Shown here: in pieces, positions 63,905 to 64,000 of the stretch
Layout of the letters: each line of letters opens with the position of its first letter
How positions within the stretch are numbered: position 1 is the first letter of the stretch
Source of the DNA: Prevotella sp.
GTDB taxonomy: Bacteria > Bacteroidota > Bacteroidia > Bacteroidales > Bacteroidaceae
DNA: 64,000 nucleotides
Assembly (NCBI GenBank): GCA_017615355.1
Contig: JAGAAJ010000130.1
Location: 16,857 to 80,856 of the forward strand
Direction: 5' to 3'
Position numbers and translations under genes: made by a program
The notes under the pieces: model-generated
What the model saw: the letters and a program-made list of their open reading frames with translations, nothing else
What the model was told of the DNA's origin: nothing
The model's database searches: none

Positions 63905-64000
63905 TGATTTATAGCTTTTTAGATGAATTATGATTGGCCATTATTCCAGTTATTCCAATTCCAGTTATTTTTTTAAGCATGTCCAATTCTTTTCTTTTAT

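Noticed and set aside
1-64000. Insertion sequence or prophage
   Set aside because: No transposase, integrase or phage structural gene was recognised; mobility signs are limited to small repeats and gene remnants.

Overview
The window looks like a chromosomal segment from a Bacteroidota member of the Prevotella/Segatella type. The evidence is the repeated -7 promoter box TAnnTTTG (often with TTTG 19-20 bp upstream), fimbrillin-family pili, a C10 (streptopain-like) protease, secreted proteins with a shared C-terminal sorting-like tail, PPi-dependent phosphofructokinase, a long Ala-rich form of ribosomal protein S16 and several DUF3078/DUF3575/DUF5119/DUF4886-type proteins. Genus is an inference; no rRNA gene is present.

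Layout. 1-13.3 kb (minus strand): yidC followed by a complete Wzx/Wzy-type surface polysaccharide locus (SLBB export protein, Wzz, EpsG-like Wzy, Wzx, acetyltransferase, DUF4886 lipoprotein, WbsX-like enzyme, WecB, glycosyltransferases) that runs off the left edge. 13.4-19.5 kb: housekeeping genes (DUF3078 protein, tRNA-Arg, rhaM, a glycosyltransferase, rpsP with a LolA-like gene, recQ). 19.6-25.0 kb: an outer-membrane barrel, then two tandem units, each made of promoter, large secreted protein with a C-terminal tail, a ~52-residue MKKxYIxP microprotein and a terminator. 25.1-34.8 kb is an accessory region: an unknown protein with an SSB-like tail, a membrane Ser/Thr kinase, repeat-rich non-coding DNA, a broken TIR gene, a C10 protease, a TIR-TM-WG-repeat protein and an AT-rich licD. 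34.9-44.6 kb: a fimbrial operon (DUF3575, DUF5119, two fimbrillins, a 1294-residue MBG/LRR adhesin). 44.7-53.8 kb: an orphan substrate-binding protein, a SpoIIE-type phosphatase and a leuA-leuC-leuD-cimA-like-leuB operon. 53.8-64 kb (minus strand): mfd, GH25 lysozyme, pfp, an Lrp regulator, a kinase-TonB fusion and a frameshifted DUF3987/HU chimera.

The most unusual signal is dispersed. At least twelve short arrays of tandem heptanucleotides, usually four copies (28 bp) and with a different heptamer at different sites, lie both between genes and inside open reading frames of housekeeping genes (wecB, recQ, cimA-like, mfd), where they encode extra linker residues without breaking the frame. 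A GC-rich palindrome does the same in leuC. The arrays often occur as inverted pairs. They recall the heptanucleotide STRR sequences of cyanobacteria and, in behaviour, the protein-coding palindromic elements of Rickettsia. The second candidate system is the tandem tailed-protein plus microprotein pair at 20.5-25.0 kb.
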